This document shows, piece by piece, positions 38,753 to 50,620 of a DNA stretch of 64,000 nt. The translations under genes and the position numbers were made by a program. The stretch is from NCBI GenBank assembly GCA_001606155.1, contig LODT01000001.1, positions 744,001-808,000 of the forward strand. Reading direction: 5' to 3'. Every line of letters starts with the position of its first letter. The stretch's first letter is position 1. The notes beneath the pieces were generated by a model. That model saw only the letters and a program-made list of their open reading frames with translations. It did no database searches and was not told where the DNA came from. The DNA comes from Tieghemostelium lacteum (lineage: Eukaryota > Evosea > Eumycetozoa > Dictyosteliales > Raperosteliaceae).

Positions 38753-39952
38753 TTATTCTTGGTGATTGTTATTGTTGTTTGAGATATTATGAGTTGGAGC
38801 ATAAACTAAATCATCATCAAAATTGAAATAAGAATCATCAAAATGATTAATTTGAACAAGACCTTCCTCACCACCAGTTGCAAATGTTTTACCATCTGGA
38901 GTAAAAGTAACAGAATGTACTGGACCAATGTGACCAATCAATCCTCCAATTTCATCTCCATAGGCAATATGATAAAATCTTACTTTAAATTGAGATGAAT
39001 CTACTCTAGATGTAGTTACAGACTCTGCTGATTGACCACCACCAAATAATATATGTGGTTTAATTGGTGAAATACCTGCTGTGTTAATTGGACGACCAGT
39101 ATCAAATGTCTTTAGAATCTTAAATGTCTTACTATCATATAACTACAATAATCAATAAGGTTAATCTCTATCTATCAATCTATCTATCAATTTTGAATCT
39201 TACTTTAGCAATACCATCTTTTGAACAAGAAACAAACATAATCTTATGTTTAGTCCATTCAATTCTTTGTACTGGTTTAGTGTGTTCTATAATTGTATTA
39301 ATTAAAGTTTTTTTCTCTGTATCATAAATACGAATGGCACCATCTTCGCATGCTGCCAAAATAGTCTTATTTAGTGGTCCCCAAGTAGCCTGGAGAATTT
39401 TGCAACCGGGTGTTGGTAGTTTATATGCAAAGTTGAATTTCTTGGCTACATTTTCTGGTTCGAAATCTAAAATATGAATACATGCTTGAACACCCATAAT
39501 CTGATCATTTACAACTAAAACTTGTTTATCACCTTGTGCAAATTCAACTGAACGGCAAACGACATCAAATGGTACTTTTTCTAATTCTCTACCTTCTTTT
39601 ACATTGAATACTCTCAAATGAGCATCACCAGATGCTGTAACTAAATATTTAGAATCCTCTGTTTTATTTTATCAATCATCATTATTTTTGTACAGAATTG
39701 TTGGTATATTGATATCTATTAATATCCTCTTATCTTCTATTTTCAAACTATCCATCTAATCTAAAACATACGTGAAACATCAATAGCAAAAACCACACCA
39801 TTACATCTGTAGGTACCAATTCTTTGGCCATCTGATGTATACCATAGTGATACTGAATTGTCTTTACTAGCTACAAAACACAAATCACCTTCTCTGTTGA
39901 ACAAAACCTGTGTAATTGGTCTATCGTGAAGACGTAATGAAATTGGTCTCAT
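38753..39952 (-). CDS. eif3I: Translation initiation factor eIF3 subunit i (TRIP-1), WD40 protein
   Basis: Three exons, 39772-39952, 39204-39658 and 38753-39142, with introns of 113 and 61 bp (donors GTATGT and GTAAGA), encode 341 residues. The start MRPISLRLHDRPITQVLFNR is the eIF3i signature. Seven WD repeats follow, including KDNSVSLWYTSDGQRIGTY, DGAIRIYDTEKKTLI, DGIAKLYDSKTF and GPVHSVTFTPDGKTFATGGE. The end has an extra poly-Asn stretch, NISNNNNNHQE, after the conserved DSYFNF. The protein is part of the eIF3 complex on the 40S ribosomal subunit. Confidence 0.95.
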
Positions 39953-40498
39953 TTTATGATTATATGTTTCCCCAAAAAAAAACGAACTACACTAAAAAAA
40001 AAATTAAAAAAAAATAAAAAAATTGAACTCTCAATTTACTCAAACACCAAAAAGTATTTATTTAACTTATTGGATTCTTTCGTTATTATTGAGAAAATTA
40101 ATTTATTTGAACAAGCTTCATTATAATATTCTATTTATTACTAATTAACCATAATTTAATATAAAGATATATAAAATATTATTATAATTTGCACAACTTC
40201 AAATTGAATATTTAAGTTCATTGGAGATTTCTTGAATTATTTCCTCAATTAATTTGGATTTCTTTAATATATTTCTCTTATTCTCAAAAACAAATTGTTA
40301 TCTTGTTAGGTTTGTTATCTTATAAAAACAAGTCACGTTTTTGATTGTTGAAATTTTATCAACATAAACATTCCCGTTGAAAAAATTTGATAATATAGAA
40401 CAATTTTTTTTTTTTTTTTTTCTTCTTTTATTCCAACCTTACTGCACACATATTAAATTTTTGCTATTATATATTATTTACACATAACACCACATAAA
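39953..40498. promoter_or_regulatory. Long upstream region of the CudA-like gene
   Basis: About 545 bp between divergent starts (eif3I on the left, the CudA-like gene on the right). It holds a T-run at 40407-40421 close to the right-hand gene and long AT-rich stretches. The length suits a developmentally controlled gene. No named binding site is recognised. Confidence 0.4.
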
Positions 40499-41650
40499 AT
40501 GCAATTCCAAAATAATAAATATAGAATTGAATTTGGTATGATGCCAAATGATAATGTTGTAGTAAAGAAAGCAGCATTTACAATTAAAATTTCACCAAAG
40601 AATAAGAATCACCAATTTGAAGAATCTGTTCTTCAGTCTGTCCAACAAAGTAAAGAAAAAGTACAACTAAGATTAGCCTACGAGGGTAATATCAATAGTG
40701 AAATTCGTCAAATTAATAAGGGTACACCGTTAAATTATAATGTCTACTATACTCCACAGTCCAAGTTAATTACCATTGAAGCCAGAATTAATATATTGTC
40801 ATCCAAGCATGAGAACTCTCGTTTCAATCTCATTATCCAGTTGGGTGAGAAAACCTCTCTACTCACCGACCCCATTAAATGTGTTAGTAAGCTCTTGGTT
40901 CCAAAATCAGCTGCCGAACAATTAAAAGAGTCCAAACAAATATCAGTTGCCAATGAAAGTCATAGTAACAAAATCAAAAAAACTCCAATTCAAAGTGGTA
41001 CAAAGCCAATTACATTCATTAGAAACAATGAAAAGAAATTGATACAGTCCGTCAAAAAGCTCAATGAAGATAAGAAAAAGGACAGAAATCTCATTCAGCT
41101 ACTGTATAAACAAAACTTGGCTTTGGTTGAACATTTAAATTCCATTTCTAGTGTAGTCAATGTCTTGGCACGTTACCACAATGAACATCTCCAGACTTCA
41201 TCTTATATCCAATGTGAGGAAATGAACTACCAAACCTCAAATACCAATACCCATTCCGATGATGTACTCAATCCAATGTCATCACCAGCCCTCGTACCAA
41301 CTAGTGTCTGTAGTCAAGATGAACAAGAATACCAAAGCCAAGACGACCAAAACAATTCACAATATTACCCAAAAGTAAATACTGGTAACATGACATTATC
41401 TGATTGCTCTGAGCAACTCTACAGTCCATGTTCATCTGAAACCGACCAGACCTACACTAGAAGCGTTATTGATGACTACTCAGTTCAATCTACACCATTG
41501 GTCTATGAACAATCATCACAATCACAAGCTGAAGAACACCATCAAGACAGTACCATTAGTTATGGTAAACCATGTTCATTGCTCAGTTCATCCACTTCAG
41601 TATTCCCAAATATAGAACTGGATTTTCCAAATTTCTTGGGAACCTACTAA
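40499..41650 (+). CDS. CudA-like DNA-binding protein (putative transcription factor)
   Basis: A 383-residue single-exon gene. Residues 1-135 form a beta-rich core: YRIEFGMMPNDNVVVKKAAF, then VQLRLAYEGNINSEIRQIN, TIEARINILSSKHENSRFNL and PIKCVSKLLVP. I recognise this as the conserved core of the Dictyostelium CudA family, whose members are nuclear factors for prestalk/prespore genes; the PIKCVSK end resembles the PIRVLSK element of STAT-type DNA-binding folds. A basic helical stretch follows (about 165-215, possible coiled coil), then a Ser/Gln/Asp/Tyr-rich tail of activation-domain character. The codons are less AT-extreme than its neighbours'. Recognition is from memory and not verified by search. 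Confidence 0.62.
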   Translation: MQFQNNKYRIEFGMMPNDNVVVKKAAFTIKISPKNKNHQFEESVLQSVQQSKEKVQLRLAYEGNINSEIRQINKGTPLNYNVYYTPQSKLITIEARINILSSKHENSRFNLIIQLGEKTSLLTDPIKCVSKLLVPKSAAEQLKESKQISVANESHSNKIKKTPIQSGTKPITFIRNNEKKLIQSVKKLNEDKKKDRNLIQLLYKQNLALVEHLNSISSVVNVLARYHNEHLQTSSYIQCEEMNYQTSNTNTHSDDVLNPMSSPALVPTSVCSQDEQEYQSQDDQNNSQYYPKVNTGNMTLSDCSEQLYSPCSSETDQTYTRSVIDDYSVQSTPLVYEQSSQSQAEEHHQDSTISYGKPCSLLSSSTSVFPNIELDFPNFLGTY

Positions 41651-42605
41651 AGTGTAACAATAGAAAACAAAAAGGAGCTCCTGAAAGAATAGAGTCCTGA
41701 GAAACAAGTCAAGTGTACAATTTACAATGTGATTATCTAATCTCGTTCAAGTCTCGCTGGTAGATATGTGGAATAGAACCAACTGAAGAAAATAGAAAAC
41801 AAAAATAGTTTTTAAACTAGAAAGATGTAAGAATTGGCCAAAACATGATTATATTATATTCATAATTGACCCAATAACTAATTAATTATTCACTTCTACA
41901 GAATCTCCAATTTTAATCTTATATAAAGCCTTCAATCCAATCCCTCTGTGCGGTGGAGTATTTTATTATTAATCACCTAACACCTAACCACACTATATAT
42001 ACTGTAATACTACTTTTAATGCCATCTTTTTCTTACATAGCATCAGTCTAGTATCAGTTACAAAAGTATAGTTTTTAGTTTTTTTCTTTATTTCATTTAA
42101 AGTGGGTTTTAATTCAAATTACTCTAATATCTTGATCATTATATTAAACAACTATCTCTTTTTTTAATTTTTCATTTTAGATTGTCTAAACTCAATATCC
42201 AATTGATAAAACCAAAAGCCTCCCTCATCTAATTACCTAACTCTGCTTGAAAGCTTTCTTTGTAGCCCTCTTCTTGTTCTAGGACCTCTTCATGCCAATT
42301 GATCTTTTCATTTGTCTAATAACAACAAAAGGTATTGTATAAAAATTTATTTTTATGCGTAGGTATAATGCAGATGTTAGGTAAGGTAAGTGTTACTTTC
42401 ATTATGTTTTTATTTTAAGGGATAAGGTTAGTATTATTGGTTAAGGATATCAGTTATTTATATTATGACTCAATTATTATTGTCTCTTTCGTTATTTGAA
42501 TTGAATTTTCAATAAATTAAGTGGGTTTGATTGTTGTTTTTGTATTAAAAAAAAAAAATTTTTTTTTTTTTTTTTTATTTTTATTAATTATCTTGAACAC
42601 AAAGA
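41651..42605. other. Long intergenic region with one GC-richer patch
   Basis: About 955 bp without a convincing gene. A patch at about 42235-42315 is distinctly richer in G and C. On the minus strand it sits between a TTATTAG acceptor-like site and a GTAATT donor-like site, with a short open frame reading INWHEEVLEQEEGYKESF; this could be a lone exon, a small RNA or 3' UTR. The A12/T19 block at 42547-42577 lies just upstream of the next gene. Confidence 0.35.
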
Positions 42606-42918
42606 ATGTCAACAGATATCACTGTAAAGTTAGTCAATAACAAAAATACTGTATTAAAAGAGGCAACATTTAAGACTGTATCTGGTAAATTACCAATCAA
42701 AGAAATTGGTAGACATTTTCAAGTTAAAAATCTGATATGGTCAGATATTGATACACCTATAGCTACTGATCCAAAAAATGAAAACTTGAGTGAGATGAGT
42801 AACTATTGTTTTTTTTTCATTGATTGTCTTTTTCTATTCCTTAAACATCTAATATTTTAAATAAAACACAGCATTTGTAGGTATGAAAACTTTAAATGTA
42901 ACAGGAACCGCTCTGTAG
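42606..42918 (+). CDS. Small protein of unknown function, two exons
   Basis: Exons 42606-42798 and 42872-42918 (GTAACT..CAG intron, 73 bp, phase 1) give 79 residues. The sequence includes TFKTVSGKLPIKEIGRHFQV and, across the splice, LSEMTFVGMKTLNVTGTAL. Without splicing, the frame runs into a Phe-rich intron translation, so splicing is favoured. No signal peptide or membrane segment. I do not recognise the family. The T-run and A/T block directly before the ATG look like a normal promoter. Confidence 0.5.
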
Positions 42919-43184
42919 GAGTGAAAATTATAATTTCCAAAAATGTACAAAATAATAAAACAATCACAAATTAATTAATTAAATATGACCTGTATCTCAA
43001 AAACACATTTTTGAATTTAAATAAAAAATTTTTTTTTAAATTTCAATTTTTTTTTTTTATTTTTCAAAATAGAAATTGAAATCAAATAGAGATTCAACAT
43101 TTCAACGAGGGTTAGGTTAGTAGTAGAGAGCAGTCAAAGTCAAGGTACAAAGTAGAAGTTGTTTTTTTAAAAAGAAAAAAAGAG

Positions 43185-43264
43185 GTAAGTGAAATTCAAA
43201 TTCAATTTTTTATTTTTAAACTTTTTTATAAAAAACTCACTCGGTTTTCAACTTCGTTTTGCAG
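43185..43264 (+). other. Probable 5' UTR intron of the zinc-knuckle gene
   Basis: GTAAGT at 43185 and TTTTGCAG ending at 43264 bracket 80 AT-rich bases whose acceptor lies 6 bp before the start codon. The upstream stretch 43081-43184 is richer in G and would be the 5' UTR exon. Confidence 0.5.
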
Positions 43265-43270
43265 TAAAGA

Positions 43271-43941
43271 ATGTCAGAAACACCAAGCAGTGAAGGAATC
43301 AAATGTTACAGGTTAGTAGTAATTTGAATAGTTTATAGGATGTGGAACACTTGGTTTTGGTGCAGGGATGTGATAATTAACTATATGTGTTGTTTTTTTT
43401 AATATTTTTACAATTTTTTATCATGATATTTTTAGATGTCAACAAGTAGGTCATTATGCCCGTAATTGTCCAGTTGAACAAGATTTATCTCAAGTTGAAT
43501 GTTACAAGTAATTATAATTTAAAAATTTATAGAATGATCTAGAGTTTTATCAGTGTTTTTATTGATGAAATGGTTAGATATAGAGAGGATTGATTAATTA
43601 ATTGATATTGATGATGATATAGATGTAAACAAACTGGTCACTTTGCCAGAGATTGTCCAGAAGGTGGAGCACCATCAGGTGTTTTCAACCAAAGCAGTCA
43701 AGTAAAATGCTACAATTGTCAAAACTATGGACATCTTGCCAAACACTGTAAAAATAATGCAGATAGCAATCGTTGTTTCACTTGTGGCGGTTTTGGACAT
43801 CGTGCAAAGGAATGTCCATCTGGTGGAAGAGTTAGTTCAAGAGGACCACCAAAATGTTACAAATGTGGTAAATTCGGTCATATTTCTAAAAACTGTGACA
43901 GCAACATTGACAACAACAACAACAATAACACTTCAAATTAA
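43271..43941 (+). CDS. CCHC zinc-knuckle nucleic-acid-binding protein (CNBP/Gis2-like)
   Basis: Three exons, 43271-43311, 43436-43507 and 43623-43941, give 143 residues. It consists of five CX2CX4HX4C knuckles: CYRCQQVGHYARNC, CYKCKQTGHFARDC, CYNCQNYGHLAKHC, CFTCGGFGHRAKEC, CYKCGKFGHISKNC, followed by a short Asn tail. CNBP/Gis2 proteins bind single-stranded G-rich RNA or DNA and affect translation. Both introns cut knuckles at the same codon position, after Cys-Tyr and two bases of the next codon, which points to exon duplication. The family normally has seven knuckles in animals and yeast; five is on the short side. Confidence 0.85.
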
Positions 43942-44447
43942 ACTTTTAAAGTTTCTTATTATTTTATTATTATACATGTATATATCTTCTATCTCACTCT
44001 CCCATTTTAATATAGCATATATACTCCACTTTTCAACTAAATTTACTTTATAATTTAGTCAAATTTTTTATAATTAAAATCTTAAAATATGGTTCCAAAC
44101 GCACCAATTTTTATTTTGGTTTTTGTTGAACAACCTATTTCTATTTAGTTTGTTTAGGAATGGAAATGAATCTCTAACTACTCCACCATAAATAATTGAG
44201 TTTCGATTGATGGTAATTATGACATTGTCAGTTTTTATTTTTTTAAATTAAATTTCATTGACTAATCATTGAGTTGCAATTAAAAAAACCGAGAGTCGAT
44301 AAAAAAAATTTTTTTTTTATTTTTTTTTTTTTTACTCATTTACTCTTCAACAAGTCTTTATAAAGTCTAGAGTTTATTTGCTTTTATCTCTTTTTTAAAT
44401 TAAGTTTTCAATTTGATTATTATTTAGATAAACACAATTAAACAAAA
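43942..44447. other. Intergenic region upstream of mitochondrial Hsp70
   Basis: About 505 bp. It contains an A/T homopolymer block at 44303-44334 and AT-rich sequence. No heat-shock element cluster (repeated GAA/TTC units) is convincing, and no RNA gene is seen. Confidence 0.4.
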
Positions 44448-46578
44448 ATGTTCACAAGATCAATTAGCAAAATTATTAAAGTTTGTATTTTTATTTAATC
44501 ACAAAAAAACAAATAGAGATCTATAATCTTCTTGTTGGAATAAGAGAAACTAAAAGATGTATAAAGAGGATTAAAGATAATATTTGTAAAATTAGTTTAT
44601 AGAGAGTAAAATATTAACCTTTTTTATTCATTTTTAATAGTCCAACAGTATTCGTAATTATTGTTCAGATACCAAATTAACAGGACCAGTTGTTGGTATT
44701 GATTTGGGTACAACTAATTCATGTGTTGCCATTATGGAAGGTAAAGAAGCCAGAGTTTTGGAAAATGCTGAAGGTGGTCGTACTACTCCATCAGTTGTCG
44801 CTTTTACAGATGATGGTCAAAGAATTGTAGGTCTACCAGCCAAAAGACAAATGGTTACCAATGCAGAGAATACATTGTTTGCTACCAAACGTCTCATTGG
44901 TAGAAGATTTGATGACCCAATGACACAAAAAGATATTTCCATGGTTCCATATAAAATTATCAGAGGTCCAAATGGTGATGCTTGGGTTGAAGTCAAAGGT
45001 AAAAAGATTTCACCATCTGAAGCTGGTGCTATGGTTTTGACCAAAATGAAGGAAACTGCCGAACAAAAACTCGGTGGTCCAGTTACCAACGCAATTATTA
45101 CAGTTCCAGCCTATTTTGATGATGCTCAAAGACAAGCTACCAGAGATGCAGGTACCATTGCTGGTTTAAATGTTGCACGTATTATTAATGAACCAACTGC
45201 AGCTGCTTTGGCCTATGGTTTCAAATTAGACACACCAAAGACCATTGCTGTCTATGATTTGGGTGGTGGTACATTTGATATTTCCATTTTGGAAATTGCC
45301 AAAGGTGTCTTTGAAGTCAAAGCTACCAACGGTGACACTTTCCTCGGTGGTGAAGATTTTGATAACGAATTACTCAACTATTTTGTCAGTGAATTCAAAA
45401 AGGAAAAGAACATTGATTTATCCAAAGACTCTATGGCCTTACAAAGACTCAGAGAAGCCGCTGAAAAAGCCAAATGTGAGTTATCCTCAACTATCCAAAC
45501 TGAAATCAACATTCCATACATTAGTGCCGGTCCACAAGGTCCAGTACATTTCAATATGAAATTGACTCGTTCACGTTTCGAGCAATTAGTAAACGGTTTG
45601 ATTCAACGTACTGTTGAACCATGTCGTATCTGTCTTAAAGATGCCAACATCACTGCCAATGACATTTCTGAAGTCATTTTGGTTGGTGGTATGTCCAGAG
45701 TTCCAAAAGTACAAGAATTGGCCAAACAAATTTTCAACAAAGAACCATTCAAGGGTGTCAATCCAGATGAAGCTGTAGCTGTTGGTGCTGCCATTCAAGG
45801 TTCTATTTTATTGGGTGTCAACAAGGGTGTTGTCTTAGTTGATGTCACTCCACTCTCTTTGGGTATTGAAACCCTCGGAGGTGTTTTCACTCGTTTGATT
45901 AAAAAGAATACAACTGTACCAGCCTCAAAGACTGATACCTTCAGTACCGCTATGGATGGTCAACAAGAAGTCGAAATCAAAGTATACCAAGGTGAAAGAG
46001 AAATGGCTGCTGATAACAAATTGCTTGCTAAATTCACCCTTTTCGGTCTACCACCCCTTCCAAAGAATGTTCCACAAATTGAAGTTACCTTTGATATTGA
46101 TGTCAATGGTATGTTACAAGTCATTGCCAAGGATAAAGCCACTGGTAAAGCTCAACAAGTTCGTGTACAATCTAGTGGTGGTCTTTCTAAAGATGATGTT
46201 GCCAGAATCCTCAAGGAATCTGAAATGAATCAAGAAGCTGATCGTGTCAAGAGAGAATTGGTTGAAGTTAGAAACACTGCTGAAAGTGCTGCCTACTCCA
46301 CCGAAAAAGATCTAACTGAATTCAAAGCTTATATTAACGAATCTCAATCTGCTGAAATCCGTTCTGCTGTCCAATCCCTCCGTGACTCCTTATCTAAAGA
46401 CGATAAGAACCTCATTGAATCTGAAACTAAAAAATTACAAGAAAAAACTAGAACCATTTTTGAAGCTGCCTACAAAGCTAAAATTGCTGAAACTAATGCT
46501 AAATCAAATGAATCAAACAATAACACTTCAGGAAAAGATAATAACACTACTGAAGCTGAATTCACTGAAAAGAAATAA
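44448..46578 (+). CDS. Mitochondrial Hsp70 (mortalin)
   Basis: Exon 1 (44448-44480) encodes only [11 protein letters not shown]; after a 160-bp intron with donor GTTTGT, exon 2 (44641-46578) begins [13 protein letters not shown]. The total is 656 residues. Residues 1-20 are a basic, Ser/Ile-rich mitochondrial presequence. Hsp70 signatures are intact: [44 protein letters not shown], and [16 protein letters not shown] at the start of the substrate-binding domain. Sequence details ([29 protein letters not shown]) fit the DnaK/mortalin branch. It drives protein import through TIM23 and folding in the matrix. The tail is Asn/Thr-rich. Codon use is enriched in C-ending codons, as in highly expressed genes. 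Confidence 0.95.
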
Positions 46579-46801
46579 ATCAAATTTGAATTATAGTTAA
46601 AATATATAAAAACAAAATAGATCTACTTTTTTCTATAAATTAAGTGATTATAATTATTTGTTAGCTCATATTTTGGACACTTGATTTGGATTTTAAATGA
46701 ATTTTCATTTTTCGTAATTTCCCTAATACAAAAAAGATATTGGGTTGCATTTAAATATATTTTCAGTTTTCATCTTTACATATAATAATTTTTAAATTAT
46801 A

Positions 46802-47152
46802 ATGAGTAATAATAGTACAGATACATATCAAACCATTCAAGATACATCAAAGTCAGCAAGAACTGATAAAAATATTTTATATAAACCCAATAATAGTAGT
46901 TATAGTGGAGGATATGATGCTATTCAAGATACAGCACCAGTTAAAAAGCATAGAGGATTACATTATGAATATTTGACACCTCTAATGTATGCACCTGTAT
47001 TTTATCTTTCTAGACTACTATTTCGTGACAGTAATCCAAGATTGAATAAGAATATTTGGTTATTTGGTATTACAGCATCTTTAGCACATGGGGCCTATCT
47101 GCTGAATAAAAGTTATTATCTAGAAGATGAAGATGACAATGTAAAAAACTAA
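46802..47152 (+). CDS. Small putative membrane protein, unknown
   Basis: A 116-residue single-exon gene. The first half is Ser/Asn/Thr/Asp-rich and polar and contains a repeated YQTIQDT / YDAIQDT motif. The second half has two moderately hydrophobic stretches (LTPLMYAPVFYLSRLLF and NIWLFGITASLAHGAYLL) that could be membrane helices, followed by an acidic end. The arrangement suggests a small mitochondrial or ER membrane protein, but I cannot identify it. Confidence 0.6.
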   Translation: MSNNSTDTYQTIQDTSKSARTDKNILYKPNNSSYSGGYDAIQDTAPVKKHRGLHYEYLTPLMYAPVFYLSRLLFRDSNPRLNKNIWLFGITASLAHGAYLLNKSYYLEDEDDNVKN

Positions 47153-47217
47153 CAATAAATATTAAATCATCAATCCTATTTATACATTCAAATTACTACT
47201 ATACTTTAGCTGGTTTA

Positions 47218-47616
47218 TTATTTATCGAGATTATAACCTAATGGATTGTTTTTACAATGATATTGTAATAACTTTAATAGTTCAGTATTAAATTCCTCTG
47301 GTACTTCAGTTTTACTCAAAGCCCAATTAAAAATATCTGGATCTGGTTGTTGCAATAATAAATCATATTCTTGTAAATGTTTCTCTGATAGTATATTTAT
47401 ATTCTTTGTTGCAAATGATCCCAATAATAGATCATTTTCTAACATTCCTCTTTCTTTACTTTGATATAATAACCTTTTACGTAACTTTTCAATCTCTGTT
47501 ATATTATTATAATTCTTTACTGTGGTTGTATAAAAACAACTATTGTTAAGGCTTAGGATAGCTTTATTGTACCCATATATTTGTTTACTAGTAACTGAAA
47601 TGAATCTCGACAACAT
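47218..47616 (-). CDS. sdhaf2: Succinate dehydrogenase assembly factor 2 (SDHAF2/Sdh5)
   Basis: A 132-residue single-exon gene. The core, LRKRLLYQSKERGMLENDLL, then LQEYDLLLQQPDPDIFNWAL and VPEEF, is the SdhE/Sdh5 signature; RGMLEND carries the conserved RGxxE that contacts SDHA. The factor promotes covalent FAD attachment to the succinate dehydrogenase flavoprotein in the mitochondrial matrix. The first 35 residues (SRFISVTSKQIYGYNKAIL) are basic and Ser/Tyr-rich, as in a mitochondrial presequence. Confidence 0.94.
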   Translation of the reverse strand: MLSRFISVTSKQIYGYNKAILSLNNSCFYTTTVKNYNNITEIEKLRKRLLYQSKERGMLENDLLLGSFATKNINILSEKHLQEYDLLLQQPDPDIFNWALSKTEVPEEFNTELLKLLQYHCKNNPLGYNLDK

Positions 47617-47754
47617 CTTATTTCAAAAAATGAAATGCAATAATGAAAAATTTTTTTTGATTGTATTATAAAACTACATAATTACTATTCTATTTTATTT
47701 AATTTAGATTCAGAATCTTAAATTTACTTTTTTTAATAGTTCAATAGAACTATT

Positions 47755-50620
47755 TTAATTATTTATATTTGAAATGGTTACAGGTTCATCAACGATAAAT
47801 TCACCGTCGTCACCTTGACGACCTAAAGCGACTTTAATAAATACTTCCTCAAGTGAGGAATTGGAAATACCCCAATCAGTGATATGTAATCTTTCTTTGT
47901 TCTCCTCAAAGGCAGAGAATATATTTGACATTTCAATGGATCCATGTGGGACCTCATAGTTACTAGTACCGGCAATAGAAGTCAATAGAGTAGCTTGAGG
48001 AATTAAATCCATAAGATACTTTTGGGCCTCTTGTTCGTAACCTTGCTCGGCATTAATCATAATTTTGTAACCTTTAGAGAATCTGGAAACCAATTCAGAA
48101 CAACCACCAATACATTTCAATTCACCATTGATAAAGATACCAACTCTCTGACAGAGTGCTTCGACTTCCTCCATTGCATGTGATACCAATAGAATTGCAC
48201 ATTTTCTTTTATATGAATTGATGACGTCCCAAAGACAGGCTCTAGAGAATGGATCTAAACCAGTTGATGGTTCATCTAATAGTACAATCTTTGGATCACC
48301 AATAAGACCACATGCAACTGAAAGTCTTCTTTTCATACCACCAGAGTATTGACCTGATCTCTTTGAGTTTTCTTCATGTAGATTAACTTCTTTCAAACCT
48401 CTATTAACAGCATCAGTGAGTTCTTGACCTTTAAGATTTTTAATTCTACCAAAGAACAATAGATGCTCTTCACCAGTCAAATCATCCCATAATACATTAT
48501 CTTGTGGAGTTATACCCATAATCATGTGAATCTTATCAATCTCAGTTCTGATATCCAAACCAAATATTCTAGCAGTTCCACTAGTTGGTGGGAACAGGCC
48601 AGAGATACAAGATACAGTAGTTGATTTACCAGAACCATTAGTACCTAAAAATCCAAAACAAATACCTTGATCAACACCCAATGCCAATGACTTTACAGCA
48701 AGTTTCTCTTTGGCACCACCATGAGCTGGATAGACTTTATTAAGATCTAAAATCTCCAAAGCCAACAATTGATCAACTTCTTTAATTCTACGACGTTCAT
48801 CTCTAACATCACGTGGTTCGCCTTGAACATTTTCTTTTAGTTGTACTTCATTAGTCATTGATTCATCTCTTTCACCAGTCCAAAATGATTTCTTTAGGAA
48901 GAATAATGGGTGTCTTTTTACACCATAATCTGATGGTAATACCTCTTCCAAATATAAAGCCAATACCATAAAGATGATAGCTTCAACAATCATAAAACCA
49001 ATAATTTCATCAATTTCATTTCTAGAGTCACTCATGGTTGAAATTTTTACACCCACACCATCAAAAGTTACTTCTCTACGGAAAATGTAAAGAGCTCTAA
49101 ACAGTACAAATGGAGGTACAATAGATATGGCAAATAGAGAGCTATCAGGAGTAGATGGTGAATCTAAAATCTTTAGAATCACATTACCAGCAAGAATACC
49201 AGTACCAAATACCCAAATGTATCCAATGACAGTACCAACTTCAGTTTTGGAAAAGAAGACTGATAGGAAAAATGCAAAACTTACCAACAAATGACCCCAA
49301 AAGAATATTATTAAAAATATTGGTAGACCATTGTTCATAAGGAAGTATTTAAATTGAAATATACTACCAAATAGCCATACTAACATCATGGATATCAAAT
49401 AGATGGAATAGGAGAAGATATAGGTTACCAACCAGTAAGTTTTCATTTCCAAACCCATCATTTTCATAATTTCTCTGAGTTTCTTTTCTTTTTCATAGAG
49501 AACCAATCTTAAAACTACTGGTAGAGGTAGTTGGAATATGAAAATATATAAGATGGGCCCGAGAATACTGACCAAATCAAAGGCCAGAAGCTTTTCTTCT
49601 CTAGGGAAATCAGCAATACCGTCAAACCAAACTTTAATTGGATTAGTAGATACCATTGACAAATAAGCTCTGCTGGCTAAATGTAAAAGTGTTGGTAATT
49701 CTTTACCAAAGGAGTTGGAGTTATTGTACAACAGTGATAATTCAAAGTTATTGGAATCTACATTTTTAAAATTGTAACCACCGATATAAGGATTGGTCTT
49801 CCACTCGTTATAAGTGAGATCATTAAAAGTAACAATACTGTCACTGACATTATTAAGTGTCAATGGATTGATAATAGATGGTGAATACTGACAATAGGTC
49901 GCATATCTTCCAACAAAACTGACTGCAAAAATTAAAAATACAATTCTTTGATCGGCATATGCTGTAATGTTAGCTGTCATATCAGGAATAAAACTTTGGT
50001 CACTAGAGTCAATGTATACCAATGATCTTGGATACACACCAATAGATTCCTTACATTCTTCCAATGCAGTTTCATTTGATTGATAGAATGCAGGTAAATA
50101 AGGTTGTGGGTGTAGATCCTCTGGTGTCTTATAACCCTCTTGATCTTTAATAAAATTGTCTACTACTACTTGCAAAATAAATAATAATAATATCTAAAAA
50201 ATTGTGCAAAGACACAGAGTGTGGGTTAGTGTTGATATTTTTTGATTATTTTTTTTTTTTTTCGTTCGTGTTACATACGAGCAGTAATGGTAATATAATT
50301 TGACAGAGATTTGTCTTATATTGTCTCCATTGATAGGTAGCTGATTTTCTAAACAATGCATTAAATTGGTTATAAAAATTTCTTTTAGTTCTTAGTTCAT
50401 CAGCAGATGTAATAACACTATCAGTTTGAGCATAGTTAATGGGTACAAAATCATCTTTTGAAGATTTTGGTTTTTCAACATTGTTGTTATTACTGATATT
50501 ATTAACATTGTTATGATTTGGATTTATACTAGTATTAAAATTTGTACCATCACTATTTCCCACGGAACTGGTAGCATCGGAGTCAAGTAAGTGGTTAGTG
50601 GAATTACCAAAATCCGCCAT
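47755..50620 (-). CDS. ABC transporter, A family, half-size
   Basis: Exons 50279-50620 and 47755-50193, with an 84-bp GTATGT..TAG intron in phase 0, encode 926 residues. An Asn-rich cytoplasmic N-terminus leads to a first membrane helix that is split by the intron (ICQIILPLLL in exon 1 and ILLLFIL in exon 2, unspliced it would end at NEKKKK). A large extracellular loop follows, then five or six helices around 300-560 and one ABC domain (Walker A FLGTNGSGKSTT, signature YSGGMKRRLSVACGL, Walker B IVLLDEPSTGLDP). Many Dictyostelium ABCA proteins are half transporters of this layout and move lipids or act in endocytic traffic. It must dimerise to function. Confidence 0.9.

Noticed and set aside
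42235-42315. Minus-strand Lys/Arg-rich frame resembling ribosomal protein eL41
   Set aside because: An internal stop and poor residue match; the likeness comes from purine-rich codons.
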